In this document: positions 1-13,194 of the stretch, piece after piece
Layout of the letters: each line of letters starts with the position of its first letter
Numbering within the stretch: the first letter of the stretch is position 1
Assembly: GCF_028389875.1 (NCBI RefSeq)
Contig: NC_084668.1
Location: 20,699,493-20,763,492, forward strand
Source: Rhea pennata
Taxonomy: Eukaryota > Chordata > Aves > Rheiformes > Rheidae
Length of the DNA: 64,000 nt
Direction: 5' to 3'
Notes under the pieces: model-generated
What the model saw: only the letters and a program-made list of their open reading frames with translations
The model's database searches: none
Told to the model about the DNA's origin: nothing
Program-made: the position numbers and the translations under genes

Positions 1-3000
1 TGCTATGTTCTGACTGTTCATTTTTATACTACACTGAAAATGCAATGATGAGTTTATTTGTCACAGTCCATTTATACAACACTGAAATATAGGAAAGGAG
101 TAGAAGCCTTCTGCCTGGTTAGAGATTATATAGTCATGTTTATAAAGCTAGATTCTAATAAACAATTGGAATTTAATTTTAATAGATTTCAGAGATTAAA
201 AACAATAAATGAATGTATCTGTTTTTGTTATATTCACTGAACGTGAATTCACTTAAAGCAGACTCAAAATTCTTAGCTTTGTTGTTTAAAACAACAGAAA
301 AGGTCAATAAAACTCCTAGTGACTGCTAGAGTGGTTTGGAAAAAGCTCTATCCTCTGTCTAATTATTACCTTACCAGTTGCAAACATGGAGTAGTGTCCT
401 TTTTCCCCCAGTTGTTCCTTCAGAGAATAGAGCCTAATGCAAATTTGCTGAACAAGCAATCAAGAAAACCTTAAGACTTACAGCAAATATCAATGATTTA
501 CAAAATTTTTCTAAAAGACTGACAAACTATTTCCATATCAGTGTTTTATACTGAAAGGTAAACATTGGTAAATAATGCTGACTGAAAAACACATGAATTG
601 CATCCTAATATTTTTGTTATTTGTAGGGAATGGCTATTTATCTGAAAGCGTAATCAAAAATGTTAGAATACAGTCTGAAACTTAAGTATTTCAATCATTC
701 TTCAATCTTTTTTTTTCTTTATTTTCCTATCAAGTAAGAAATTTGAGTCAAGGCAGCTCCAGTAACAGAGAGGAATTGATGAAAAAAGAAATTTTGGTTC
801 CACATATATTTAAATTATTCCGTCTCCCTGGAAACACTGCTGCTGCAGATGGATTTGGCTTTTAGTGGCTAAAAATATCTACTCTTTAATAATGATAGTA
901 TGAAAGATGCTGAATAAAACTACTGTGTGTTGTCAATAGTTTTATAGTTCTCTAATGATTCAGGTATACTACCTGAACTACAGATTTGTGTTTTCTGTCC
1001 AAGGTTCCCTTGCAGCTGCTGGCAACACTTGCTGGCTTTTTGGAGATAAGATAAGCTCATTAGCTGTGGTTGCAGACCCTACTGAGAAGGAAGCATGTGT
1101 GAGAGTAGGATAGCCAAAAGGTTTGAAAGCAGGTAGGAAGTTGGAATTAAAAGAAGTTCATGAGAGTTTGTGTATATACAATGTAATATTTGGAGTTCCA
1201 GGTTTACTCCTGGTGAAGTCAATTGTAGGAACCCCAGTTAAATAAGAGAATGTTTAAACCTGCCTTTTGTATCTAGTCCCTCAGTGCAAGTTAACTGTTT
1301 ATCAATAAAATAAAATGTTTTAATTATGACATCCCCATCAGTTGTATGTGTAGATGGCTAAAATATCATACACAGGTCATCAGTTGCTTTTTAAGTCAAA
1401 TACTAAATTACCTGAAGCAAAAGCTGAAACCTAAATTACTAAAACCTTGTCTTAAACGAGAAATACCTGTTACCATTGCTAGGAAGCTTCATCCTCGAAA
1501 GAACTGAAGAAATGATTCTTTCCTGTTAAGAAAGTACAGTCACTTTTTTTTTTTTAACATCCAATTCTTCATTATTCATTCTTCTAAGAAGTACATGTTT
1601 AATGGATTTATAGCCTCCACATACTACAACTTGTTTTGTTGTTAGCTGGTATTCAGTATATACAAAAACACCGCTAGTGTTCAAACACTGCTATTCTACT
1701 TTTCTTTGACCTCTCCTTTGTTTCCATTGAATGACTTCCTGACTGTGCCAAGAAAATGGAACTGATGATAGATATTTCCTGAATGCTGCATGGTGGACTG
1801 AGTACATGAAGGTTTTTTTTATTACATGTGTGTTTTGTTTTAGCATAAATCACAGTTGATGATTAATTTTCCAGCATTGAATGAGGCATTTTCCCCATTC
1901 TGCAGTGGCTCAAAGGCAACATGAAAATATTACATGTTATACACAAATAATTAATCCTCTGCAAATTAATGCTAAAATCCATTTTTATCTGACAATAGAC
2001 GTACCAAAGGTGATTTAAAGTAGAAGCTGAATACTTGGTTTTCATTTGTTGAAATGAGTAAGAGGAATTGATATGGTAACTTTCATTCTATGGGAGTATT
2101 AATGTATTAATAAAGCAGATTATTGAATGGTTTATAAAACCATAAAAAAAAATCTTTAACTAGTTGGTTATAGGCAGATGAGCTACATTTTTCTGCCAGG
2201 CTAAGCTTTTCCAGCAATTTTCTGCATTACTTCTTCATGCCTGCAGAAAAGGGGATTTAATTGTTTTATGCTAAACAGCTGATATTAGACCACATGTGTG
2301 AAGATAGTCTAATCTTGCCACATTTGTCACTCTCCAAAAGAAATCCATTCATCTTGTTGCTCATGTGCTGAAATTAGCCACTTTCTATCATGTTACCTAT
2401 AGGTAGGACTGTTATTGATAAGAGCAAGGTAAGAAGGATTTAATTTTTTGAAACTACAAATTTCAGAGGAGAGTAGCTAACCCTGAACCAAAATTCAAGA
2501 AACTGAGTCAAAAGAAAGCTGTTGGATTCGTGCTGTCTCGCCTGGCTTTGGTGACAATGCTGAATGAGTGCCCAGGCTATATGTTAAATAGCATGCAGCA
2601 GGAAACTAAATAGCATCCATCTGTGCTGTAGAGGTCTGAGGGCCCCTTTGGTATATACCAGTTATGTCTGTACCATACTTCAGTGGAAGCATACTGAGAT
2701 GCACAAGATATCCTACCACCTTGTGCGTTTTGTAAGCAGTACACAAGATTGATGCTCGCAAAAGAGCAACATAAAAGATCAGTACTGAAATATTATGAAG
2801 ACCTGTTGCAGTATGCCTGTATGCCTGTTAGTGTTACTACCTGGGCTAACCCTGGCAAAATTTGTATGAAGAACCACTCATTTCCAGCGCTCTAAGTTAA
2901 TGGTATTGGCAGTCTCCATTACAAAGCTGGACTCTGCTATTATTCCTGCTTCGGGAGCTGGGAGCAGCATAATGCAAAGCAGCTGTGCTGAAAATATGCA

Positions 3001-4850
3001 GAAAATCCTACTACTGGTCTCAGAGTCTCTTTCTAGTTGCAAGGGGGTGCTGAGCCATTCCTTTTGCAAAGAGGTGTCTTATGCTCTGGTGTCTGCTGCT
3101 TGCAGCAGACAAATCAGTTCTTCCCTCATCTATGTCCTAGCTTTCCCTTTTTTCAATGGCTGTTTCCACAGAAATAAGTAGGACTGTTGGCAGTATCTTG
3201 CTCTCCCTCCCACACTTTGATCTTATGAGCAGCTGTGATGACTGCTGGCCAGAGCTTTGCAATAAGCAGCCTCCTGGAACACAGTCTAAAGAATAAAAAT
3301 GTTTTCTGAGAATCCACTAATAAACTTTAGAAATTTCTTTTAAGATACAGATGCTTCTGTGGTGGAGATAAAATACAGTGCACTGTATCTTTCTTCATAC
3401 AAAAGCAAAAAATAACCTGGTTACTTCCACAAAGATTTCTGCTAGAAAGATTTTCATTGATGAAAGCTTAAAGCCTTACATAAGTGAACTAGCCAGTACC
3501 AAGTCTTTGATGATGTCACCTGAAAACTTTGGAGGGGGCTTCGTGATGAGCCCGGAAGAAGTGTCCTGGGTGACTTAGATGGAGGTTAGGCATCATGCAT
3601 CTGAGTCTGTAATCCGGTTTCAGCATGGCTTTCTCCTTGAGCTTGTTTGTCTCTAGGACTTGGTGTCTTCTATTCATCTTGGACTCCTGTGGAAGCAGCT
3701 CTTGCTTCTAATGCGACAGTGAGCTTAGAAAAGTGTTCTAAACGAAACACAATTGCAAACTAAAATTTGTGTATGGACAAGTTTTCTCGTACTGAAGAAC
3801 GGACAAATCTCTTGTTGATTACCTCTGAGCCTTCCTTCTCTGTTGCTGAGTTGTGCCCTTATCACTGGAGGCCTGGATGCTAAGCTCCTGGATTCCTGGT
3901 TGAATACCTTTTACTCGTCTCCCTTTGCACTTCAGGAGGTCATCCTGAGAGAAGACTTAGAAAAGCTAGCCTAGAATTTTTTGCTGTTTGGAGGATTATG
4001 TGAGTGAGTGTATTTCCTGTAGATATTGACCAATGTTTCTCCTGTGCTCTTTGTTGCTCTGCTTGAATCTCAGCTCTGTAGCAAAGAAGTGACTGAGACA
4101 TCAGAAGGTTGTTTCACTACCGGTGTGAGTGGGGGGAGAGTTATATTTATATGATGGGGATGAGGATGTTTGAACCATTGGTAGTGTTGTGTGATGGCTG
4201 AGACAAATGTGTAGATGGACAGGGCCTTATGAGATATTCCTGAAGAACTGAAGGAACTAGATCTACCATGGCTGTATCCATGTTGTATATAGGAGCTGAG
4301 CATATGCCAGCATCCCTTCTGCTTTCCAAATTCATTGCCAGTGGAGCCAGTTGACATGTTGGAGGATACAGCACTATGCAGGCAGTACAGAAGATTAGTG
4401 GATTAGTACTGTGGAATCAGGAGTGCTCAGAAGTTATGGTACAGAAACCCTATAAAGAGCAGACTTGGCAGGATTTGGGTTGTCAGAACAAATTCCCAGG
4501 TTGAATTACACAGCCTTATTCTGCAGGATTTACTTAGTGCTATAGGTTTAGCTAGACTGACACAAACAAACAGGGACAGACTTTTCCTAGTCTGTATAAT
4601 TTGACCACTGTGATAAGCACAAATTTAGGTACATAGTAACCAGGGATTTTTTTTCATGTATTTATTTCCATCAGTCAAAAAATTGAAGCAGTACAACTTG
4701 TTGTATTCTGCATATCTTGTATAGAATTTTTAAAAATAATTTTATATAAAGAGAACTTAAAACATTTTCAGGTTGGAAACAATTGTGGTTTCAGAGAGAA
4801 TATGCATAATCCTTAAGAGTCAGTAAGAACTATGGAGATAAGGATTCTCC
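1..4850. other. Non-coding, no recognised feature
   Basis: This is AT-rich unique sequence. Overlapping chance frames occur on both strands near 2878-3181 and 4070-4374, with no recognised protein similarity. No repeat family was identified. Confidence 0.6.
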
Positions 4851-5440
4851 TCAGGTTTGCAAAGGACCACAAACTGGGGGGAGTAGTTACTGGCTTCAGG
4901 GCTTCCATTCAGAGGGACATAGACAGGCTGGAGGAACGGGCCAGTATGAGCCTTGTAAAATTCAGCAGGGACAAACGCAAAGACATGAACCTGTGAAGGC
5001 AGAGCCCCTTGCAAGAATATATATAGGCTGGTGGCTGAGTGACTGAGGAACAGCTCTGCAGAAGAGGCACTTGGGGGGTCTTGGGTAGCAGACAGATAGT
5101 GAGCTGAAGGTGAGTGAGTACCTACGAGGAGGTTATGAAGGACAGAGTCAGGCTTTAGACAGTAGTATGTGGCAGGAGGGCAAGAGACAATAGACATAAA
5201 TCGAGCTTGGATATATACATCATACTTGGATGTAAGGTGAAGCTTTTTCCCCATGAAGAGATCTAGGCTCTGAAACAGGTTGCCCAGAGAGCTTGTGTGG
5301 TCATTGTCTATGGAGGTTTTCAAGACCAGGCTGGTTAAAGCCGTGAGCAGCCTTGTCTGATCTCCTAGTTGACTTTGCTTTGATCAGGAGTTTAGACAAG
5401 AAACCTGCTGAGGACCCTCCCACACTAATTATCCTTTGAC
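4851..5440 (+). mobile_element. CR1-type LINE fragment with 331-bp internal deletion relative to the 13.2 kb copy
   Basis: Bases 4851-5114 equal 13381-13644 with no mismatch, by eye. The copy then jumps over 331 bases of the other element and resumes at 5121 (aligned to 13982). That segment (5121-5270) is clearly diverged, with about fifteen mismatches plus a short indel. From 5271 to 5410 it matches 14127-14266 with a single mismatch. The sequence 5' of 4851 shows no CR1 similarity. The 3' end (about 5410-5440) still resembles a CR1 tail. It is non-coding and defective. Confidence 0.8.
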
Positions 5441-8400
5441 TTTAAGCAGATTTTGTTTTTTCCATCCTACAAATGAAAGGGACAGCTTACAGATAAGTGG
5501 TCAAGTCGTTTTAAATTTGTTTTTGAAGCAGTTCCTCGTAGTTGCATATTTTACTGTTATTGTGTAGAACTCCCATCTTATGAATCAGTTTCACTCTTAC
5601 CTCCCATTAAAATTTAGTTTTCTTAGCTTATGTGGTTATTTTTCTATCTCTGGTTTTGTGCTGTTAAGTAAAGTAGCAGTTCCTGTGGAAACTAATTCAA
5701 ACGAGCATTTTTATTTGTCCCTCTCCTCTCCTCCAAAGGAAGAGGCATGAAAAGTGTAAAAGAAAAGGAATAGCTGAAGGGAGAAGCTAAAAAAAAAAAG
5801 CACATAGATTTCTCGGTGTAATCTAACTCTTTGGAAATCATAAAAGAAGATCTGAAAGACTTTATCTGAAGTTGTACAGAAACCAACAGTGAGAATCACT
5901 GTTATCTGTCTTTCCCCAGACTTCTGTTTGTAGGATTTTACTGCAGTGTAAAGGTGGCACCTGACTTTGCAGGGATTAACTAGCAGTATTCCTTGGACCT
6001 ACAGAGAACAGTTTCTGTGTGGAATTAGCTTGCTATGTATTGCTAGTTTTTACAGATTGTACTAGTGAAGCTGTCAGAGCTTACCTCTGGCAACTACTGC
6101 TTGTAATTAGAGCTGCCAACTACAGCAAAACATGTATTGCAAACATTAATTTGAATTCTGAACAGCTGTTTGATTCATGTTCTTGTACCTCTGTTGTTCA
6201 CTGTTTGCAAGCATTCATGCAAATGGATTTTTGTCTGCATTAATGCAGTGCTTTACATGAATAGTCATTTTCACAAGCAAATGGTATTCTTTGTGAGTGA
6301 AGTTGTCACTTTTGGTTTTGACCTTGTTTTCTCCCTTTTTGTAACTGTCAGTCGCACAAAGAGCGAAATAATTAAGTGTGATATGTGTGACCAAGCAAAC
6401 ACCTTGATTAGTGAACAGTTTCATGACCATCTCTGTTACTGGCATTCATCAGCAGGTGATTAGATAGGGAAAATTTGATTTCCTAAATGAATCAAGTTCA
6501 GTTTCCAAGCTAAAAAAAAAAACCCTCAAAACATAAATTCAAAAGAAATATTAATCACAACAGATAATCTGAACATCTCTGCATCTGTGAGCATCAATAT
6601 TCATGATATAACTGAAATTATTTGCGAAGTCTCCCCAGCAAGTTATAGTACATGCTGACTGGGCAGTAGGTGGGAATTGTTTGTAATGAGTACTTTACAG
6701 TAATATTTTATGTCTTAACATCTGCTTTCTGTATCCTCCTGTTCAGTTTGCAATCATTTGCATAGAAGTGTTTTTGTTTTGAAGCAAATCTGTATTGCTG
6801 CTGTGGGCTTAGTCTAAATTTTTCCGTGCTTTCCAGCTGATATATTTGAGACACGGCAGAATGCTATGCAAGTGATTCATAGGTCAATCTTTAATGCCTT
6901 TATGTGAATTTTTATACAGGTAGACTTTATTGTATGTGATCTGCTTTCAAGAAGGAATTGATACAAAATAAGATTTTTGTTAGTGAATCAAAGAGGCCAT
7001 TTATTGATTTTTTTTTTTCCCTAAATGTTTTTTTCTAAATGTTCTTGGACATTTTCCTGCCTTCCCTGAGCTTTTAGTCAATAAATGGTTCCTACAGTGA
7101 GGCTTTTCTGTAAAGCATGAGGATATGCTATCTGAGGTAGGGACCTATTTTATTATTTCATAGAAGTTGTTCTATTTTATGTTATGATTATTGCATATGG
7201 GACATACTTGATGTTTATGTTTTCATGTATGTTCTGTATTTGTTCATTTTCCCATATGAGGCTGTTTGAGTTGTGTATGGTAGCACTGGATTTTGCAAAA
7301 CAATATGTTATTTGTAGATTAAGACTGTGATTCAAATGTCATTTGACCATGTCTTTGTCACTGCACAAAGATTTTTTCAGCTCCCTATTTCCACATTGCG
7401 GCTTGTTCTCTGTTTTCTTCGTGTCTGTAATCACCTTTTTATCACTTTTTAAAGCAATATCTGAAGTGCAAGATGGGCTAAATCCTTTTTCCTCTCCCTG
7501 TGCTGCCTCTCTGATGTGGTTTGGTTGTTTTGTGTGTGTGGTCGGTCTCTCTTCCCCCAAATTTCTGTTCTCACCTGTTGGTGAAACACTGAGGGTGACA
7601 GTTTGACATTAGCTTTTGTAAGGTTAATTTGGCATTGAATCTTGCAGAGGTCACATCATAATGAATAAGAAGCTTCTTTTAGGATCACAAGTAAGGCACT
7701 CTCACCCCTCTCCTCCACTCACTCAGTAATTCTAACACAGCCTTTTTGGGGCCTTTCACTGATATTTGGAGACATCTGCTTTCTAAAGCACTGCTGCAAT
7801 GAGATTGTTACCATGGTGTTCTAAAATTTCCAGCCTTTTCAAGCCCAGAGAAAAATCAGTCTAGTGAGGCTTTTGCATCGATTTACTCTTTGTACTTCAG
7901 GTAATGTGACTATTTTAAATACCCACTCCCCCTCTCCCCCATTTGCAGGGTATTTTTTTTTTCCTTCTAGTAATAACATTTTGCCTCTGAACTTTTCAAA
8001 TGTATGATATCTGCCAATTATATGGCACTGTAGCAAGGTGAAGCCTGTTGCCATGGAGCTTTGTAGTCTTGCTTTGCCAGTCAGTGTACCTGTAACTAGA
8101 GAACTTGTTAAATGATCACTTTGTAGGAGTAGTTTCTTCAGGGTGGAGGAAGATTAAGGGAAAAAGGAAGAAAAATGGGCAGGGGGCTTACGAACAACAC
8201 ATTCTTCTCCCAGCAGGCTTCCATCACATGCTTTTGCTGTAGCAAATTGCCATTTCCTTTAGGAATCCCTATCTGTGTCAGGCAAGTGGTGTTTGATCTA
8301 TCGTTCATGCAATGCATGTTTGCTTGCCTTAATGTTCTTCCCTCTGTTTTCAGCTTTGTTTTGCTTTTCTGTGGATTAGTGCCATGTTAGCATGGTGAGA

Positions 8401-9996
8401 AGCATGGCAGAGGATGATACATCACGTCTGTGTGAGTGCTTTGCTAAAGGATACATCAACAAACAGGAATGCTTCCAGTGCCAACTCATTACTCAGTTGT
8501 GTGAGTCAGCAGGATGCTGGTCCAAATCAAGAAGCAGCTTAGCTGTTAGATACCTATTTAATAATTATGCAGAATATCTGTTTTAATTGAACTCTTCCAC
8601 CCAACTTTCTCCCTTTTTCACCTAAAAGTTTAGTGTAGCAGATCAGTAGCTGTTTGTTGTCTCAGTGTTTGCCTCTGGATGCTGGAACTGACTGGTGTCT
8701 TACTGGGAGTCTAAGCATATTGAATTACCACTTCTTTTAATTTCAAGTTTTGATCTGTTCTATGCATATGTTTTTCTTAGTCATGTGATACTGTTTGGTT
8801 CCTATATACAGGCATTTACTTTTGGGTATTGTATTCTATGCAGAAATGCAGAAATTTTGTTATTTTTCTTCAGAATATATATGTTGCTATGGTATGTCTG
8901 TGTCTGGGAGGTTATTCCTGTTCCATGTGACCTGTTCTGCTTACCATAAGCGACTTCTTTTCAGTGAAAGTTGTATCATTGTGTAGTTATGCTATCCTTA
9001 GGGTTCTGTTATCAGATAAGTAGTTTGTTTGCATATAGATTTATTTTCTGTCCATACATATAGAAGTATAACTTTCATAACTCCTTTGTGTCCTGCCCCT
9101 GAAACCTGTAGAATTTTCAGTTAAGATCAGATAGGATCCAGGGGTTTTTGTGACTGTAGTTGTTTTAGTTTGGTTCCCCACAACCTGAAAATACTGATTC
9201 ACATGTAGTTGCAGTACAGGAAAAAGGGTGGCCATTCAATTAGAATCGCCTGGCTTGGTTTCCTGGAAGGTATGGTCGTTGGCTTAGGGAACCCTTATAT
9301 CACTGGCTTTGGGGCTTCATTGCTGTTAGAAGTTTGACTGCTGCTTTTTCCTGTTGATTACTATCATCTGGTGGGATATAGCACATCATCAACAGAGGGT
9401 GCAAAATAATGCCTGATAAACAGTATCAGGTTGTATGTTGTCATGCTTGTCTCCTAGTTCCTGGAGATGTAGATCTCACTGAGGTACTGCATGATGTCTG
9501 TGTGTGGGTTAAATCTATCAGATAAAACATTCCTCATTTACTTCTGTGCAGATGTGCCTCTTTCCAAAGAATATCAGCTTATGGAGTGGCAGCTGTTAAT
9601 GCAGATGTTATTCTAAAGGAATCTGCTGCTGATATGTAATGTGTACAAACAGTTTTGGATACTTCTTAGTCTATTGGTATAATATCTGAGCTTCTGAGTA
9701 ATGAAGGTACTTTTCCTTTCCCCTGTCTCCTGAGATCTGATACCAGAGAGACTAGGATCAACAGATCCCAGACGAGAGTCAATACTTAAATATTAGTGTG
9801 AATGCTTGGTCAAACAACCTTCATACCTGAAAGAGAGATTCAAGACAAAAAAATGGGCAACAGTGACTCAAAAAATACACACTTTCAAATGAATAGTTAT
9901 GCCTTCTTTATGAGTCGTGGTGATGCTTAACTTCTGCGGTACTCCTATATCTCCTGACTTTTCTTCATCAGGTAGCTGGATATGGAACTAACCTGT
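5441..9996. other. Non-coding, no recognised feature
   Basis: This is unique AT-rich sequence with scattered short frames (for example 6019-6463, 7339-7606 and 8175-8586), none resembling a known protein. An X-box-like half palindrome GTTGCCATGG lies at 8047-8056. Confidence 0.6.
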
Positions 9997-10783
9997 ATGT
10001 TGTTCCTAAGGATTCTAGGAATCACTTGCTATTGTTCATACGGAAATTCTCATCTTAAAATGGCCCTGCTGCTGGCGGGTCATGACACTTGATACAGATG
10101 TAGGCTATGCTATATGCAAGGAAATGTAAAATCCTTTGGTGTGAAAAATACTGTTTTGCTGCTAGCTGTAACAGCCTTACTGATGTGCGACTTTGTGGCA
10201 TACTTGCAGAAGAGAATGTCTGACAAAAGGGGTTTTTTTGGGGGGGTGGGAATTGTTTCGGGCTATGAAATTAGTTCTTGCCTCCTGACAGTTTGTGCAC
10301 TAGTGATGATTACAACTGTTTGTCTTAGAATTCAGTTTTGAGAGAGGTTACTTGGACTTGGAACTTTAAGATTCCTGTACCCACAATTTGCTTGGGCATG
10401 GATTAGACCTAGGTTGCACCTGTGCAATAAACCCTTTGTCAGCCCTTTTCTCACTTTCCTATCTCTTCATTGAGATGTTGGAATGTAAGCATTTTCTTTC
10501 TCACACTCCAGCTGCTTCTTTACCCTGTTCTACAGTCAAGCTGTAATGCTTTGGTTTTGATATTGCAGGCTGTTGCCATGGAAATAATTGTGATTTCACA
10601 AATGCCATGCTATAAGCACTGCAGGAGGCACTGGAAGAGGTGGTTGGCAAGAGGTTTAGCGAGGACGTGGGGGCAGTTCAGAGCAGTTGTTTCTGAACCT
10701 GTCTTTTGAGATTTTCTGCCCCCTCTCCGTTTTTTCTGGATATTCCCTTTTCCTCCACATTTTTTTTCCTTTTGTGTGTGTAA
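9997..10783 (+). repeat. Donor copy of a 787-bp segmental duplication
   Basis: This 787-base stretch recurs at 14704-15491 in the same orientation. The visible differences are length changes within one G/T homopolymer run near 10229-10250 and one T/C change near 10761. It has no flanking direct repeat, so it is taken as the source copy. It has no recognised coding content; the 79-codon frame at 10470-10709 is not similar to anything I know. It does not look like a CR1 element and has no poly(A) tail. Confidence 0.9.
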
Positions 10784-12062
10784 TTTTTTTTCCTCTTTTT
10801 TGTAAATGTGATTTTATTAATGGTTGAAGCTTAACAATTTGGTATATTCTTAAGTTGCTTGCAGAGGTTGCATTACAAAATGATGCTAAATATTCCTTTT
10901 CTTGTCCTCTGGATAAGAATATAATGATTTCTTTGCTGTTTATGATAACTCACTTTTGGACAAAAGGGCAAGGGCTTAATGCTAAGCATGTTCGGTGTAA
11001 ATTATGTCTTTAGCCTGAAGAAACCCCTCTCAGGAAAACATATTTTTTATAAATAGTGAAATAGGCTGAGGTGATCATGACAGGCAGATGCACTTACAGC
11101 TCTCTGTGATTGACAGTATTAAAACCTAATATATTCATTATTTAATTTTTAGTGTACTCTGCATTCAAACAAGTGCAATCCTGAAGATCATTTTAAGCAG
11201 GATCTGTTTTTAGATCACATTATATTGTGATTCCATATCTATACTGAAATCTTTTCTCTGAATTGACACATCCAGAAAGGCATAATGAAACTTACTGGAG
11301 GAAATCAATTTTGTTCTAAAATAGATTGAATTGGCAGTTTCCACAAGCTGAAAGCAACTAACACTCAAAAGAAAGAGAAATTCTGCTACTATACATTTGA
11401 GAGCATCAAACAGCATTTTTCCCCAGCTATTTACAGCAACTTTCAACTGATTAGTGTAGCTAGAGAATAAATATATTTGTGACTTTTAAATTAAGATCTT
11501 AGTATTACTTTCTGGTTGTTAGTAGGATGTAATCGGTAATGATGGTAACAGTAAAACTTAAAGGTCTTTTTAAGCTAAAAATACAGAAAAAATGTTTTAG
11601 CCCAACAGATGCATTAAAAGGATCTAAGAATTGCTCTAATATTATTTTGATCTTTTATGCTTTGTTATTCTGGAAATTTAGATAATAAGATCAGCTGTTA
11701 TAAATGAAAGGGAAACAATAAGGAATGTTGAACATGACTGGCTTTACTGGACATATCTGAAATACTAGATACTTGTTTTTTATGCATGAAGTTAGTTATA
11801 GAACTTTGTGCTGGTAGAATAGAGGTAGCTTTTACTTAAAGATTGCTTGTAACAAAAGTCAGGGAGATGATGAACATACCGATTATATGTATTTTTGATT
11901 TCTTCCTGGTAAAGTTTAAAACTCTTGGTAAGGAGCGATTTAGCTAAAGGTAGTAGGATCTGGCTGATATAAAAACTCCTCCATGAAAAATGAATTTGAA
12001 GATCTTTGTTGCATGGATAGGCAGCAGATGTTTCAGTGCTTCATTGCCTGTTTCTGGTACAG
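10784..12062. other. Non-coding; last part homologous to CSRNP3 5' intron flank
   Basis: Most of this stretch is unique sequence. From about 11985 to 12062 it aligns, with gaps, to the intron flank at about 55280-55356, which extends the exon duplication upstream. Confidence 0.6.
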
Positions 12063-12233
12063 GTACATATGACAGCATTGCAGCCATGAGTGGAATTCTA
12101 AAGCGGAAGTTTGAAGAAGCTGATGGCTCCTCACCTTGTTCCTGTGTATGGGAATCGGATGATGACGTTTCTAGCAGTGAAAGTGCTGACAGTGGAAATA
12201 ATGTTCATCCATCAGGCTCTAATCATTTTATCC
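12063..12233 (+). pseudogene. Duplicated copy of CSRNP3 first coding exon, intact frame and splice sites
   Basis: This is a second copy of the CSRNP3 first coding exon, 43 kb upstream of the canonical one on the same strand. The ATG is at 12086 and the coding part, 12086-12233, is 148 bases, the same length as the canonical exon, with no indel or stop. By eye 129 of 148 bases match. Nine of 49 residues differ: V12A, S20C, R22W, I29V, D38N, S39N, N41H, T44G and T49I. The acceptor (GGTACAG ending 12062) and the donor C|GTAAGT (GT at 12234) are kept, as is phase 1. Homology continues upstream into the intron (TGTTTCAGTGCTTCATT occurs in both) with a 2-bp length change before the acceptor, so the copy arose at DNA level. 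Because the canonical copy matches the mammalian protein much better, this copy looks relaxed and is called a pseudo-exon. It could still be an alternative first coding exon spliced to CSRNP3 exon 2. Confidence 0.8.
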
Positions 12234-13194
12234 GTAAGTACTAAAATGGTATGTAAGCATGATCCTCCATTTTACACAACCTAAGAAGGATTCACTTACT
12301 TGAAAGAAAGGCATTTTAGGCTATCTGCATTTATTTTGAAGGGTTTTTTTTCTGTTTTTATTACATTTCAACATTGAGATTGTTAGAAATATTTCTTGTT
12401 TAAAAAACAGCTATTTCACCAGTAGTTGTTAATGTAAAAACTAGTAGCTGTCAGAGACATTCAAAAGTAATTTTGCTTTTTTACTAATTCATTCACATCT
12501 AGAGAGATTGAAATGTTTCAGGTATATGGAAGAGCACTTTGTTTTGGGTGGTGATTTGGGTGATGAGGGAGGAGGGATTATTAGCAGTAATTTGACCTGA
12601 AGTCCAGTGCTTTTGCTTGACCCTGGTAGTTCAGAGTTGTGAGTAGCCTGTACTATCCGCTCTTTCAGAATAGCTTATCCCTATCGTTATCCACTATACT
12701 GCCTGAGCCAATGCAACCACATAGCCCTCTGTCCTTTTCTTTCACTTGTTACAGGATTAAACTCAGTGTGTAGTTCTCCCTGAGTGGAATATTGGGTCTG
12801 TGTTTGATGTTTGTATGAGATGCTTGAAGAAAGCAGAAATTCTTCCCTTGTTCCCACTCAAGACCCAGCTGAACATGACTCGTTAATTTACAGCATATTT
12901 TGTTTTGACTTCACAGATTGAGTTTGCCAGTTATGAAACTTGTGTAATTTATCAAATCTACATAGAGCCTCATATCTGCAGAAAATCATACATGTAAATG
13001 ATTAACAATAGGTGACATTAACTTTTTCTGAGAATTCGTATGTACATGCTAAGAAGATATCACTTTTTCTTTCCTTTTTTTTTTCTTTTGGTCTATCTTA
13101 CAAAGCTAGGCTAGTGCTATTTGTAAATCACAACTGGAAGTGAGGTTAGTGTGGTTCCTTACCTGAAAATGAAACTATTCTGGATACGGAACCC
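12234..13194. other. Sequence downstream of the duplicated exon, no feature
   Basis: Similarity to the canonical intron fades within a few tens of bases after the donor. The rest is unique non-coding sequence leading into the CR1 fragment. Confidence 0.55.

Noticed and set aside
20..90. Two similar stretches resembling ATACTACACTGAAA near the window start
   Set aside because: The similarity is short and imperfect, and is expected at this level in AT-rich sequence.
4820..5323. A 167-codon minus-strand frame
   Set aside because: It is the antisense shadow of the CR1 fragment, and the same peptide appears antisense to the other CR1 copy at 13332-13688.
10470..10709. The 79-codon frame present in both duplicate copies (also 15178-15417)
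   Set aside because: Its double presence only reflects the 788-bp DNA duplication; there is no recognisable domain and no supporting splice or promoter structure.
11990..12085. In-frame N-terminal extensions upstream of both CSRNP3 exon ATGs (also 55245-55379)
   Set aside because: They run through intron and the acceptor. The two copies differ by a 2-bp indel just before the acceptor, so the upstream frames are not homologous as protein.
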